From contig DYKI01000004.1 of assembly GCA_020722705.1 (NCBI GenBank), positions 47,816 to 111,815 on the forward strand: DNA of 64,000 bases, written 5' to 3'. The notes under the pieces were generated by a model, which had not been told where the DNA came from, searched no databases, and saw only the letters and a program-made list of their open reading frames with translations. Shown here in pieces: positions 33,009 through 41,172 of the stretch (its first letter is position 1; each line of letters begins with the position of its first letter). The position numbers were made by a program, and so were the translations under genes. This DNA comes from Chthonomonas calidirosea. GTDB lineage: Bacteria > Armatimonadota > Chthonomonadetes > Chthonomonadales > CAJBBX01.

Positions 33009-33049
33009 TACCATGAAATGCCACCACATTGTGGAGGGATTTCATGGTA
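33009..33049. promoter_or_regulatory. 41-bp near-perfect palindrome upstream of the AAA/DUF4143 gene
   Basis: Outer arms TACCATGAAAT and ATTTCATGGTA match perfectly; inner arms CCxCCACA/TGTGGxGG continue the symmetry, so 17 of 19 bases per side pair around a central ATT. It lies between the ATPase start and the end of DUF4139 copy 2. It could be an operator for a dimeric regulator, a hairpin in the leader, or the end of a mobile unit. Confidence 0.75.
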
Positions 33050-33070
33050 TGTGACGTATCCTGACGACCC

Positions 33071-34632
33071 TTTCACAGCCACTTGGTGCGCGCCGTATAG
33101 GTGACGGTCGCGCTGCCGTTCTTCGGCACCTTCACCGCGAACTCCACCGTCCTCGCGTCGCGCTTCACAAAGTCCATGCTCTTCTGCGTGATCCGCCAGT
33201 CCGCCCACAGATGCTCGATCACCGACACCGTTACGTCCTCCGACTTGTGGTTCTTCACCGTCACCTCGAAGCTCTCCTCAACCTCCTTCTCCGAGATACG
33301 GCGAAAGCTCGTGCGCTTATGCTCACCGACAATGTCGAAGGCGTCGCCCACAGTCAGGCGCACCGTCTCGTCTTTGGGGGTGTGGTCTATCTCATCTTCA
33401 CCGACAAACTGCAGGCCGCCCTTGCTGTCCGCCTTGTAGAGCCGCATCCGCCCCTTCGGCAACGGAATCCCGAGGCTCGGCTTGGCGTTCTTCACCTCGA
33501 TGATGACGTTCACCTTCTTGTAGTTGCTCGTGTCCCATTGCTCGCCCGGACGAAACTCAGGATTGGAGATGCCCCAGAAACCGGTCCGCCCATCATACAC
33601 AAACTTCTTCACACATGGGGCCTTGTTCGCCGACAACAGCGTCATTTGCTTCTGCTCGTTGTCGCGGACCGTGGTCGTTCCGTCAAGCGTGTACAGGTGG
33701 TACTCGAACAGGGACTCCTCCTGGAAGGCGGGAGCGGCAGCATCCATGAGCGCCTCCTGTCGGCGCACGGCCCCCCCCATGCCGCCCCGCGGCTGTATTC
33801 GCCGGACGTCGCCCGCGATGAGCTGCAGGTTGGCGTTCTCGTAGGTCGCGCCGCTCTTGTTGTCCAGCGTCACCCAGCCCGTCACGTCCACAAGTTGGTC
33901 GTCCGCGCTCAGCACGACAACATAGTCCGCGCGCCACGTCAGCCCCTGAGTCATGTACGACACCTCGGCCTCATGCCGGCCCGCCTGCTCGCTGTCAACA
34001 AGCCATAACAGCCGCGGAATCGGCACCAACCCGACAGGCATCTCATGAAGATGCGCTTCGCCCACAGGATTCAGCACGATCCGTCCATCATCCGTCTTGA
34101 CCACGAGGCCGTTGTATGAAGTGCCGCCCCCACCCTCGCCCGTCTGCGCCACCTGAGCCGTCACAGGAGCCAGGATCGTCCCGGTGATCTCCTTCTGTTG
34201 ACCGTTGCCGATGTTCTGCCGAATCGTCACACGCTTGCCAACCGACTTGTTCAGCATCGTCAACGGGTTGATCAAGTCGTACTGGTAGTTCTGCTCGCGA
34301 ACCACGACAGCGTTCGGTGCGGTCAAGGACTTGAAATGCACCGTCGTCGGGTCTATCAACTGAGCCACGTCCTCGACGATCAGCGCCGTGCGTCCCTTCC
34401 CAAGCTCAACGGTCCGACGGTCCTTCACCACGCCGAAGTTCTGGTTATAGATCGTCAACGATACGCCGGTCGGCTTGCCGACCTTGCCCTCCTGCTGTCC
34501 AAACGCCGCAGACGCCAGTGCACCAGCCAATATCGCGGCCGACAGAAAACGTGACATATCGAAGCCTCCTCGTTCCCGGCGGCCAGCAGCCGCCAGGCAT
34601 TGGGTTAGACGATGCGACGGCCAGAAATCACT
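33071..34632. repeat. 1562-bp direct repeat, copy 2
   Basis: Identical to 30222-31783 as far as I can compare by eye. Right of this copy, from 34633, the sequence reads as the 3' end of another gene. Left of it lie 21 bp and then the palindrome of the ATPase locus. Confidence 0.9.
33073..34557 (-). CDS. Exported DUF4139-like protein, copy 2
   Basis: The same 494 residues as copy 1, from ATG 34557. The track's 630-residue version adds an N-terminus read through foreign sequence outside the repeat and should be ignored. Only 75 bp of upstream DNA are shared with copy 1, so the two could have different promoters. This copy is divergent from the symporter gene. Confidence 0.8.
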   Translation of the reverse strand: MSRFLSAAILAGALASAAFGQQEGKVGKPTGVSLTIYNQNFGVVKDRRTVELGKGRTALIVEDVAQLIDPTTVHFKSLTAPNAVVVREQNYQYDLINPLTMLNKSVGKRVTIRQNIGNGQQKEITGTILAPVTAQVAQTGEGGGGTSYNGLVVKTDDGRIVLNPVGEAHLHEMPVGLVPIPRLLWLVDSEQAGRHEAEVSYMTQGLTWRADYVVVLSADDQLVDVTGWVTLDNKSGATYENANLQLIAGDVRRIQPRGGMGGAVRRQEALMDAAAPAFQEESLFEYHLYTLDGTTTVRDNEQKQMTLLSANKAPCVKKFVYDGRTGFWGISNPEFRPGEQWDTSNYKKVNVIIEVKNAKPSLGIPLPKGRMRLYKADSKGGLQFVGEDEIDHTPKDETVRLTVGDAFDIVGEHKRTSFRRISEKEVEESFEVTVKNHKSEDVTVSVIEHLWADWRITQKSMDFVKRDARTVEFAVKVPKNGSATVTYTARTKWL

Positions 34633-34751
34633 ACAAGCCCGACGGGACAGCAGACGTGAAGGACGTCCGGCATGTGGCGGCGAATGAAGCACAGCCGTTC
34701 GCGCTGACCGTGGATGCATTCGGAGGAACCCGACTTGGGCCTGTATATTGA
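34633..34751 (+). pseudogene. 3' fragment of a gene broken at the repeat edge
   Basis: Immediately outside repeat copy 2, a frame reads KPDGTADVKDVRHVAANEAQ and then about 19 residues to a stop at 34749-34751. It has typical coding composition and its stop overlaps the symporter start, as would be expected of an upstream operon partner. No start is available because the frame enters the repeat. The 5' part of this gene is not seen elsewhere in the window. I do not recognise the family from so short a piece. Confidence 0.5.
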
Positions 34752-36456
34752 CGGACTCATCATTCTGTTCTACTTCGCCTCGATCACGACTATCGGTCTC
34801 TATATGGGCCGCCGCGAGAAGAGCCTGCACGATTTCGCGCTGGGCGGCCGTCGTGTTCCGTGGTGGGCTGTGATGGCCTCGCTGATTGCGGCCGAGACCA
34901 GTGCAGCCACGTTCCTCGGCGCCCCGGGCGAAGGCTACGAGAAGCGCAGTCTCGCCTATGTTCAACTGGTATTCGGCCTTATCATTGGGCGCTACATCGT
35001 CGGTTACGCGTTCCTAAAGCCCTACTACCGCTACAAGGTCTATACGGTCTACGACTACCTGGGTGTGCGCTTCGGCGCGGTGACGAAGAACTACGTGTCC
35101 GCGTTGTTCCTGGTCATGCGAACGCTGGCGTCCGGCACGCGCCTCTTCGTGCCGTCGCTCGTGATGGTTCTCGCCTGGCGAATGTTCACGGGCGGCGAAG
35201 TGCAGTTCAGTCAGGCGGCAGTCTCGACGGTGCCCCCTTACATCGTTGCCATCGTCCTCCTCACGATCGTGACGAGCGTCTACACGGCGATCGGCGGGAT
35301 CAAAGCGGTGATCTGGACGGACGTCATACAGGCGACTCTGATGTTCACGAGCGCTCTGGTGGCGATCGGAACCCTGCTGCACCAGATCGGCGGGTTCGGT
35401 GAGCTTGCTCGGGCTGTGCCGCAGATGACGCGCCTTGAAGGGTACTTCATCACGGGCTTCGAGCCGACGAAGGTAACCGCATGGATGAAGGCGGAAGGCA
35501 TCCAAGCCATGGACGCCTGGCAGTACGTCAAACTCATCCTGGCCAGCGACTACACGGTGTTTTCGGCGCTGATCGCGACAGTCATGGCCAACATGGCGGC
35601 GTTCGGGACCGATCAGGACATGGTTCAGCGCCTGTTGACTGCAGAGACGCATCAGAAGGCTCGGCGCAGCCTCATCAGCGCAGCGTTCATGGACCTGCCC
35701 ATCGCCGCTGCGTTCACGTTCATCGGCATCCTTCTCTTCGTCTATTACACCAAGGACCCGACCTGGCGCCCAGCCGCCAATGCCGATGTGTTCGGCGCCT
35801 ATATCCTCCACGTCATGCCTGTCGGCATGAGGGGTCTGGTGCTGGCCGGCGTCTTCGCCACGGCCATGGGCTCGCTGTCGGCAGCGCTCAACGCGCTGGC
35901 CACAAGCGCGACGAACGACTGGTGGATTCCCTACTTCGCCCGCAAGAGCGACGAGGCCGGCCATGTGCGCGCTGCACGTGTCTTCACGGTGATCTTCGCG
36001 ATCCTGATGGTCGTGATCGCCGGGTTCTTCGCCTATGCCAAGGTGACCGACCCGAACGTGCGCATCATACCCGTGGTGCTGGGCATCGCAGGCTTCATCC
36101 TTGGGCCGATGCTCGGCGTGTTCCTGATCGGCATGTTCACGAAGCAGCGCGGCTCGGATCGCGGCAATGTGCTTGCCGTCACATGCGGCCTCATCGCGAC
36201 CATTGTGCTGGGCGAACTGCACATCTCGGCAGCCAACATGGTCCTGCCGTGGCTCGGATACGACACCGTCTGGGTTCGGCCGGATTGGCTGCCCCATGTG
36301 TCGTTCACCTGGTTTGCCATGGTCGGGGCAGTGACTGTCTTCCTGGTCGGAGTGCTGTTTCGGACTCCCGACCATGTGATCGCCGAGGCCGAACGCAAGG
36401 CCAGGGCCGCGGATGCAGGAGACGAGACACCGCCAGCGCTCCGTGCTGTTGCCTGA
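34735..36456 (+). CDS. Sodium:solute symporter (SSS family)
   Basis: 573 residues from TTG 34735, eight bases after GGAGGA; the track's ATG at 34714 has no site. It has about 13 helices with the SSS hallmark LHDFALGGRRVPWWAVMASLIAAETSAATFLGAPGEGY in the first part and TVYTAIGGIKAVIWTDVIQ in the middle, plus AGVFATAMGSLSAALNALATSATNDW. It imports a solute with sodium. The substrate is unknown; neighbours (DUF885 protein, sulfatase-like protein, glycerate kinase) hint at sugar or sugar acid. The gene start overlaps the broken upstream fragment. Confidence 0.9.
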   Translation: MGLYIDGLIILFYFASITTIGLYMGRREKSLHDFALGGRRVPWWAVMASLIAAETSAATFLGAPGEGYEKRSLAYVQLVFGLIIGRYIVGYAFLKPYYRYKVYTVYDYLGVRFGAVTKNYVSALFLVMRTLASGTRLFVPSLVMVLAWRMFTGGEVQFSQAAVSTVPPYIVAIVLLTIVTSVYTAIGGIKAVIWTDVIQATLMFTSALVAIGTLLHQIGGFGELARAVPQMTRLEGYFITGFEPTKVTAWMKAEGIQAMDAWQYVKLILASDYTVFSALIATVMANMAAFGTDQDMVQRLLTAETHQKARRSLISAAFMDLPIAAAFTFIGILLFVYYTKDPTWRPAANADVFGAYILHVMPVGMRGLVLAGVFATAMGSLSAALNALATSATNDWWIPYFARKSDEAGHVRAARVFTVIFAILMVVIAGFFAYAKVTDPNVRIIPVVLGIAGFILGPMLGVFLIGMFTKQRGSDRGNVLAVTCGLIATIVLGELHISAANMVLPWLGYDTVWVRPDWLPHVSFTWFAMVGAVTVFLVGVLFRTPDHVIAEAERKARAADAGDETPPALRAVA

Positions 36457-36469
36457 CGGAGGCCCAACG

Positions 36470-38128
36470 ATGACCTATGTGCCCTCTGTGCCGGCCGCAT
36501 CCACGCCTGAGGTGTTGCCGCCGGCCATTACCGTGTTTACAGCCGACAGAACGCATATCGCACGTCTCTTTGATGCGCCGTGGTCAGGTGAACGCCGCAA
36601 GCGGACCGCTGAGCTCATCCGCAGGCGGCGTCTGTGGCTTGCCGGACTGGAACCTGAGCGCCTGTGTCGTTCGGACCAACTGGACGCTGCGCTCCTGTCC
36701 AACTTGCTGGACGCCGAGGAAGTCCGACTGCGTTTGGAGGAAACTCGCTTTCGGGAGATGGCGGAAGTTTGCCCGCCCGTCGAGACACTGGTGGGCATGC
36801 TCGACGCACGACGACGCCTTGAGGGCTCAGCGCCGAGGGAGGCGGCAGGGACGCTCAGCGCCGCAGCGATCGCGATGGACGGCCTGAAGCGGCGGCTTGA
36901 GAGCGACTCGCCACCGTGCATCGGCGCAAGCCTTGCCGTCAGGCTTGCCGGTTTGCTGGCAGACCTCAAGAAGACTTTCAGCGAGTGGCACGCGTTTCGG
37001 GCAGGATATGACCCGCACTTCACCTGGTGGACGAGCGCCCCGCATCGGGACCTGGCCGCCGCCATGGACGGCCTTGCCGATTGCCTGCGCAAACGATGCG
37101 CACACGCAGACAACCCGGACGCCATTGTGGGCGATCCTGTCGGTCGTGACGCACTGATGGACGACCTGCGAGCTGCCCTGATCCCCTACACACCTGAGGA
37201 GCTGATCGCCATCGGCTTGCGCGAGATGGAGTGGTGTCGGGCGGAGATGCTCAAGGCATCACACGACAAGGGGTGCGGCGACGACTGGCACGCCGCACTG
37301 GAACGCGTCAAAGAGGATCACGTTCCACCGGGCGAACAGCCGGAACTCATCCGTGATCTGGCGCGCGAGGCAGTCGCATTCATCGAAGAGCACGATCTGA
37401 TGACGGTACCACCGCTTGCCGCGGATGGGTGGCACATCGAGATGATGTCGGCCGAGCGCCAGAAGGTGAATCCCTTCTTCCTCGGAGGCGAGACCATCAG
37501 CGTATCGTATCCCACCGATGCCATGGATCACGAGCGCAAACTGATGAGCATGCGGGGCAACAACCGCCACTTTGCCCGAGCCACGGTCCAGCACGAACTC
37601 ATCCCGGGCCACTTCATGCAGCACTTCTGCGGAGAGCGCTATCGGCCGTACAGGCGGGTATTTCAGACGCCCTTCTGGACCGAGGGCTGGACGCTCTACT
37701 GGGAACTGAGGCTCTGGGATCTGGGCTTCCCGCACACGCCTGAGGAACGCATCGGGATGCTCTTCTGGCGTATGCACCGTTGCGCCAGGATCGTTTTCTC
37801 GCTCCGGTTCCACATGGGTGAGATGAGCCCGCAGGAATGCGTTGACATGCTCGTCGTGGACGTCGGCCATGAACGGGCGACCGCCGAAGGCGAAGTCCGC
37901 CGTTCGTTCGGCGGCGACTACCCTCCCCTATACCAGTGCGCCTATATGATCGGCGGCCTGCAGATGAAGGCGCTCCATCGCGAAATGGTGCTGAACGGCC
38001 CCATGACGGAGCGGGCATTCCATGACGCGGTGATGGCGGAGAACTGCATGCCCATCGCCATGCTCCGAGCGGCGCTGAGAGGTGACCGACTCGCAGGCGG
38101 AAGCTTGGATTGGCGCTTCGCCGACTGA
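36470..38128 (+). CDS. DUF885 family protein, probable metallopeptidase-like hydrolase
   Basis: 552 residues from ATG 36470 behind GGAGG, 13 bp after the symporter. The motif VQHELIPGHFMQ matches the HExxPGH signature of DUF885, thought to bind zinc in a gluzincin-like fold, and a downstream glutamate-containing WTEGWTLYWE segment supplies the usual third ligand. There is no signal peptide, so it is predicted cytoplasmic, whereas many DUF885 proteins are exported. Likely in an operon with the symporter, perhaps acting on the imported compound. Confidence 0.83.
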   Translation: MTYVPSVPAASTPEVLPPAITVFTADRTHIARLFDAPWSGERRKRTAELIRRRRLWLAGLEPERLCRSDQLDAALLSNLLDAEEVRLRLEETRFREMAEVCPPVETLVGMLDARRRLEGSAPREAAGTLSAAAIAMDGLKRRLESDSPPCIGASLAVRLAGLLADLKKTFSEWHAFRAGYDPHFTWWTSAPHRDLAAAMDGLADCLRKRCAHADNPDAIVGDPVGRDALMDDLRAALIPYTPEELIAIGLREMEWCRAEMLKASHDKGCGDDWHAALERVKEDHVPPGEQPELIRDLAREAVAFIEEHDLMTVPPLAADGWHIEMMSAERQKVNPFFLGGETISVSYPTDAMDHERKLMSMRGNNRHFARATVQHELIPGHFMQHFCGERYRPYRRVFQTPFWTEGWTLYWELRLWDLGFPHTPEERIGMLFWRMHRCARIVFSLRFHMGEMSPQECVDMLVVDVGHERATAEGEVRRSFGGDYPPLYQCAYMIGGLQMKALHREMVLNGPMTERAFHDAVMAENCMPIAMLRAALRGDRLAGGSLDWRFAD

Positions 38129-38156
38129 CGTTTAGACAAACACACGTCGCTCTGGA

Positions 38157-38192
38157 GGGTGCGGCTCCCGCAGATCGGCAGGAGCCACGCCC
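38157..38192. terminator. Hairpin of the GGCTCC repeat type between convergent genes
   Basis: GGGTGCGGCTCC and GGAGCCACGCCC pair with two imperfect positions around a 12-base loop that contains GATCGGC. It is related to the GGAGCC-containing repeats at 12.7 kb and 64 kb. Located in the 69-bp gap between the DUF885 and sulfatase-like genes, so it may end both transcripts; no T-run. Confidence 0.45.
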
Positions 38193-38197
38193 CAATG

Positions 38198-39598
38198 TCA
38201 CTCTCTGGATTCTGCCTGCAGCTTTGCCGCCTGACCGGGATCGCCTATGTGCAGCGTGTCATAGGCCTGCTGGGATGACGTGAATGCGCCGACTCCCTCG
38301 TGCCCGTGCCAGTCGCCCTGATGGTGCATGGGATTGGGCAACCCGGTCTCTGCCTCCCGCCTGGCGATCCACGCATCCATCTGTGCGGTCAGCGCGTCCA
38401 CAACATCGGGCAGGTCCTCGGCGAGATTGCGGTTCTCGTCCGGATCCTCGATGAGGTTGTAGAGCTCCACCGGCGGCTTGAAGTGAAAGTCAGGCTCGAG
38501 CGCACGGATGAGCTTCCATTCGGGTGTGCGCCACCCATGCTTGCGCATCCAGGTGCATTCGGTGATGTAGAAGCTGCTCTCGTGAGAAGCGACTTCGCCT
38601 CGAACCATCGGAAGCAGGCTCCGTCCATCGAACTCGACGCCCGGCTCGATGCCCGCCAGTTCGAGCAACGTGGGCACCAGGTCTTTGTGCTGGTTGTAGC
38701 CGGCGACACGTACGCCCTGGGGCAAACGCTCCGGATACCGCAAGATCAGCGGCACATGCAGCGTCGTGTCGTAGATCCCATGATGATCGAACCAGCACTC
38801 GTGGTCGTAGAGCGTCTCACCATGGTCGGCGTTGATGACAACGATCGTGTTGTCGAGGATGCCAAGGCTCTCCATGGCAGTGAACAGCGTGGCCATGGCG
38901 CTGTCCATGTACGCGACGGCGCCGTCATACTGCGCGATGACGTAGTCCTTATCTGTGATGCCTGGAGGCATCCAGCTCGCGAAGAAGTCGCGGAACGGCT
39001 TGAAAGCCATCACAGGTTCCATGCTCTTGTTGGCCGGATCGCACTCGTCGCCGTGGTAGAACATCCGCTCGAATGGTGCCGGAGGAAGATACGGCGCGTG
39101 CGGGTCCATATGCCTCAAGAACAGGTAGAACGGCTCTCCACTTCGGGCCAGCCGGTCGAGCTCTGGAATGGCCACATCGTTGAGGTTCTGAGCCTTAGGG
39201 CTCCTCCCCTCGTTCCAACTGCCCCACCCGGCGAAATCCACGTAGTGGTCGAATCCGCGAGAGGCCGGGTTGCCTCTGAAGCCGACGCACACCGAGGCGT
39301 AGCCCGCAGGGCGCAAGAGCTCCGGAAGGGTGGCCACTTCGGGCCGCAATCCGCCCCGGTGGCGCAGGGCCACGATCTGCGTGCTGAAGCAGTCCATACC
39401 GGTCAGCATCGAGCCATAGCCGCTCGTCGTGGGGATGTGCGGGCAGTATGTACGCTCAAAGAGCACAGCCTCTTGCGCCAGCCGATCAATGTGCGGTGTT
39501 GTCAGGCGCGGATAGCCATAGCAGCTCATGTGGTCGGCTCGAAGCGAATCGATGCCGAAATGGACGATGTTGGGCTTTCGCCGACTGGAAGCGGTCAT
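38198..39598 (-). CDS. Sulfatase-like alkaline phosphatase superfamily protein lacking the formylglycine motif
   Basis: 466 residues from ATG 39598, whose first bases overlap the stop of the glycerate kinase gene. The metal-binding start (IVHFGIDSLRADHMSCYGYPRLTTPHIDRLA), NADHGETLYDH and the general length match sulfatases. The C-x-P-x-R-x3-LTG site is replaced: aligned on LTG (65-67), the nucleophile position is T57 and the arginine position Y61, in PTTSGYGSMLTG. It therefore would not carry formylglycine and may act as a phospho-, phosphono- or other ester hydrolase with a Thr nucleophile, as elsewhere in the superfamily. Confidence 0.85.
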   Translation of the reverse strand: MTASSRRKPNIVHFGIDSLRADHMSCYGYPRLTTPHIDRLAQEAVLFERTYCPHIPTTSGYGSMLTGMDCFSTQIVALRHRGGLRPEVATLPELLRPAGYASVCVGFRGNPASRGFDHYVDFAGWGSWNEGRSPKAQNLNDVAIPELDRLARSGEPFYLFLRHMDPHAPYLPPAPFERMFYHGDECDPANKSMEPVMAFKPFRDFFASWMPPGITDKDYVIAQYDGAVAYMDSAMATLFTAMESLGILDNTIVVINADHGETLYDHECWFDHHGIYDTTLHVPLILRYPERLPQGVRVAGYNQHKDLVPTLLELAGIEPGVEFDGRSLLPMVRGEVASHESSFYITECTWMRKHGWRTPEWKLIRALEPDFHFKPPVELYNLIEDPDENRNLAEDLPDVVDALTAQMDAWIARREAETGLPNPMHHQGDWHGHEGVGAFTSSQQAYDTLHIGDPGQAAKLQAESRE

Positions 39599-40950
39599 GC
39601 GTTCCGTCCTTCCTGAGAATGATCCTCTGATGATAGCAGAGCGACAACGATGTCGCCCACATTGCTGCCTGTCGGGCCCGTCCGGACCAGACACCCAATC
39701 CGATCGAGAAGCGGATAAGTGTCGTTGGCCGCCAGCGCGTCATCGGCTCGCAGTCCTGCCTCCGCGGCGCGGCGGGCAACGGTCGCGTCTACGATGGCGC
39801 CGGCTGCATCTGTCGGTCCATCCGTTCCGTCAGTGCCGGCTGCGAGGAGGCAGACGCCTTCCTGCCCGGCAAGGACGGGGATAGCCGCGCAGGCCATCTC
39901 CTGGCATCGGCCGCCTTTGCCATGCCCGCGAACCGTCACGGTGGTCTCTCCGCCGAACAGCAGGCAGTCTATGCCCGCTGCGGCCCTGAGCCGCGGCAGA
40001 TCGCGGGCCGCCCCGGCAACGGTCAGGCCGATCTCACGCGCCTCGCCCTGCATCATGCCCGTCACCACGATCGGAGCATGCCCGAGCTGACGCGCCCGAT
40101 CGGAGGCTGCATCGAGAGCCGTCCAGATGTCGCCGATGAGTACATGGATCGGTTCCGGGCCGGATTCCTGAGTCCATCGCGCTGCGCCGGCCCGAGCGGC
40201 GGCAGCCACCGACTGCGGCACGCCGGCAAAGAGCCCGTACTTTCGCAGCACTGCCTCGGGGTCGTCATGATCGGTTGTTCCGGTCCAGCACGGCCCGGAT
40301 CCGATGCTCTCCAAAGGACTGCCGAGCACATCCGACAGAACGAGGCAGACGGCCTGGGCGGGCGCAATCAACCTCGCCAGGCCGCCGCGCTTCAGTTGGG
40401 ACATGCACGCGCGAACTGAGTTTACTTCCTCGATGACCGCCCCGGAACGCAAGAGCAGTTCGGTCGTGACACGGATATCGTTCAGCGTGATGCCGTGGCC
40501 GGGCAGTTCCATCAGCGCCGACGCGCCGCCCGAGATCAGGACAATCACCAGGTCCCCCTGCTCGGCTGCTTCAGCCAGACCAGCTACAGCCTCGCCCCCG
40601 AATACCGATCCCTCATCGGGGACAGGATGGCCTGCCTCCAGAACCTTCGTCCGAACGGTCGGTCCGCCATGGCCATGCTTGGTGACCACGACACCTTCAG
40701 CCAGGCGAGATCCCAGAACCGCTTCGACCGCCTGCGCCATGCCGGTCGCCGCCTTGCCCGCACCAACCAGGCAGATCCTTCGGAAGTCATCGAGGGCCAG
40801 CCGATGATCGCCCGCTTGGAGGACACCATCGTTGACCCTGAGAGCCCTTTGAACCAGGCGGTCTGCCGACACTGCCGCCAGGGCCGCATCGTAGATTGCG
40901 AGCGCATCGCGAGAAGCAGAACCCAGTGGGCCTGCCACAATGGGACGCAT
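39595..40950 (-). CDS. Glycerate 2-kinase (MOFRL/GckA type)
   Basis: About 451 residues from ATG 40950, preceded by GGAG; the track's 41016 start has no clear site. The sequence follows the glycerate-2-kinase pattern: RDALAIYDAALAAVS, VGAGKAATGMAQAVE, VVTKHGHGG, EAGHPVPDEGS, LISGGASALME, LSDVLGSPLESIGSGP and the C-terminal MOFRL-like AAGTDGTDGPTDAAGA. The enzyme phosphorylates glycerate to 2-phosphoglycerate using ATP. It is co-transcribed with the sulfatase-like gene and lies near a symporter, consistent with uptake and breakdown of a small sugar acid or sugar. Confidence 0.9.
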   Translation of the reverse strand: MRPIVAGPLGSASRDALAIYDAALAAVSADRLVQRALRVNDGVLQAGDHRLALDDFRRICLVGAGKAATGMAQAVEAVLGSRLAEGVVVTKHGHGGPTVRTKVLEAGHPVPDEGSVFGGEAVAGLAEAAEQGDLVIVLISGGASALMELPGHGITLNDIRVTTELLLRSGAVIEEVNSVRACMSQLKRGGLARLIAPAQAVCLVLSDVLGSPLESIGSGPCWTGTTDHDDPEAVLRKYGLFAGVPQSVAAAARAGAARWTQESGPEPIHVLIGDIWTALDAASDRARQLGHAPIVVTGMMQGEAREIGLTVAGAARDLPRLRAAAGIDCLLFGGETTVTVRGHGKGGRCQEMACAAIPVLAGQEGVCLLAAGTDGTDGPTDAAGAIVDATVARRAAEAGLRADDALAANDTYPLLDRIGCLVRTGPTGSNVGDIVVALLSSEDHSQEGRNA

Positions 40951-41015
40951 GAGTGCCGATATCTCCAGTTCACGGTTTGGTCCGGTGTTCGCCTGTTCTC
41001 GACCGATGTCCTCCA

Positions 41016-41044
41016 TTGTCGGGCCGCTGCATTGCCGCTATAAT
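41016..41044 (+). promoter_or_regulatory. Promoter for the TPR/TPM-like gene
   Basis: TTGTCG and a perfect TATAAT with a 17-bp spacer, 129 bp before the start at 41173. It overlaps the 5' region of the divergent glycerate kinase gene. Confidence 0.45.
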
Positions 41045-41172
41045 CGGCACAAGGCGAAACCATAAGCACACTGGCGCGGTAACATGCGAGGGTGTGGGGC
41101 CAACTTCGGCTCGGCGCTCAACCACCGGCGGCTGAGTGCAACGCGTACCGATGCCCCGGCAAGGAGAAGAGG

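Noticed and set aside
30222-34632. Composite transposon
   Set aside because: No transposase, no terminal inverted repeats and no target duplication; the repeats carry a housekeeping-like exported protein gene.
34558-34965. Extended N-terminus of DUF4139 copy 2
   Set aside because: Lies outside the repeat unit, antisense to the symporter, and has no similarity to copy 1. The signal peptide begins at 34557.
38300-39616. 438-residue plus-strand ORF
   Set aside because: Antisense of the sulfatase-like gene; composition typical of a GC-rich shadow.
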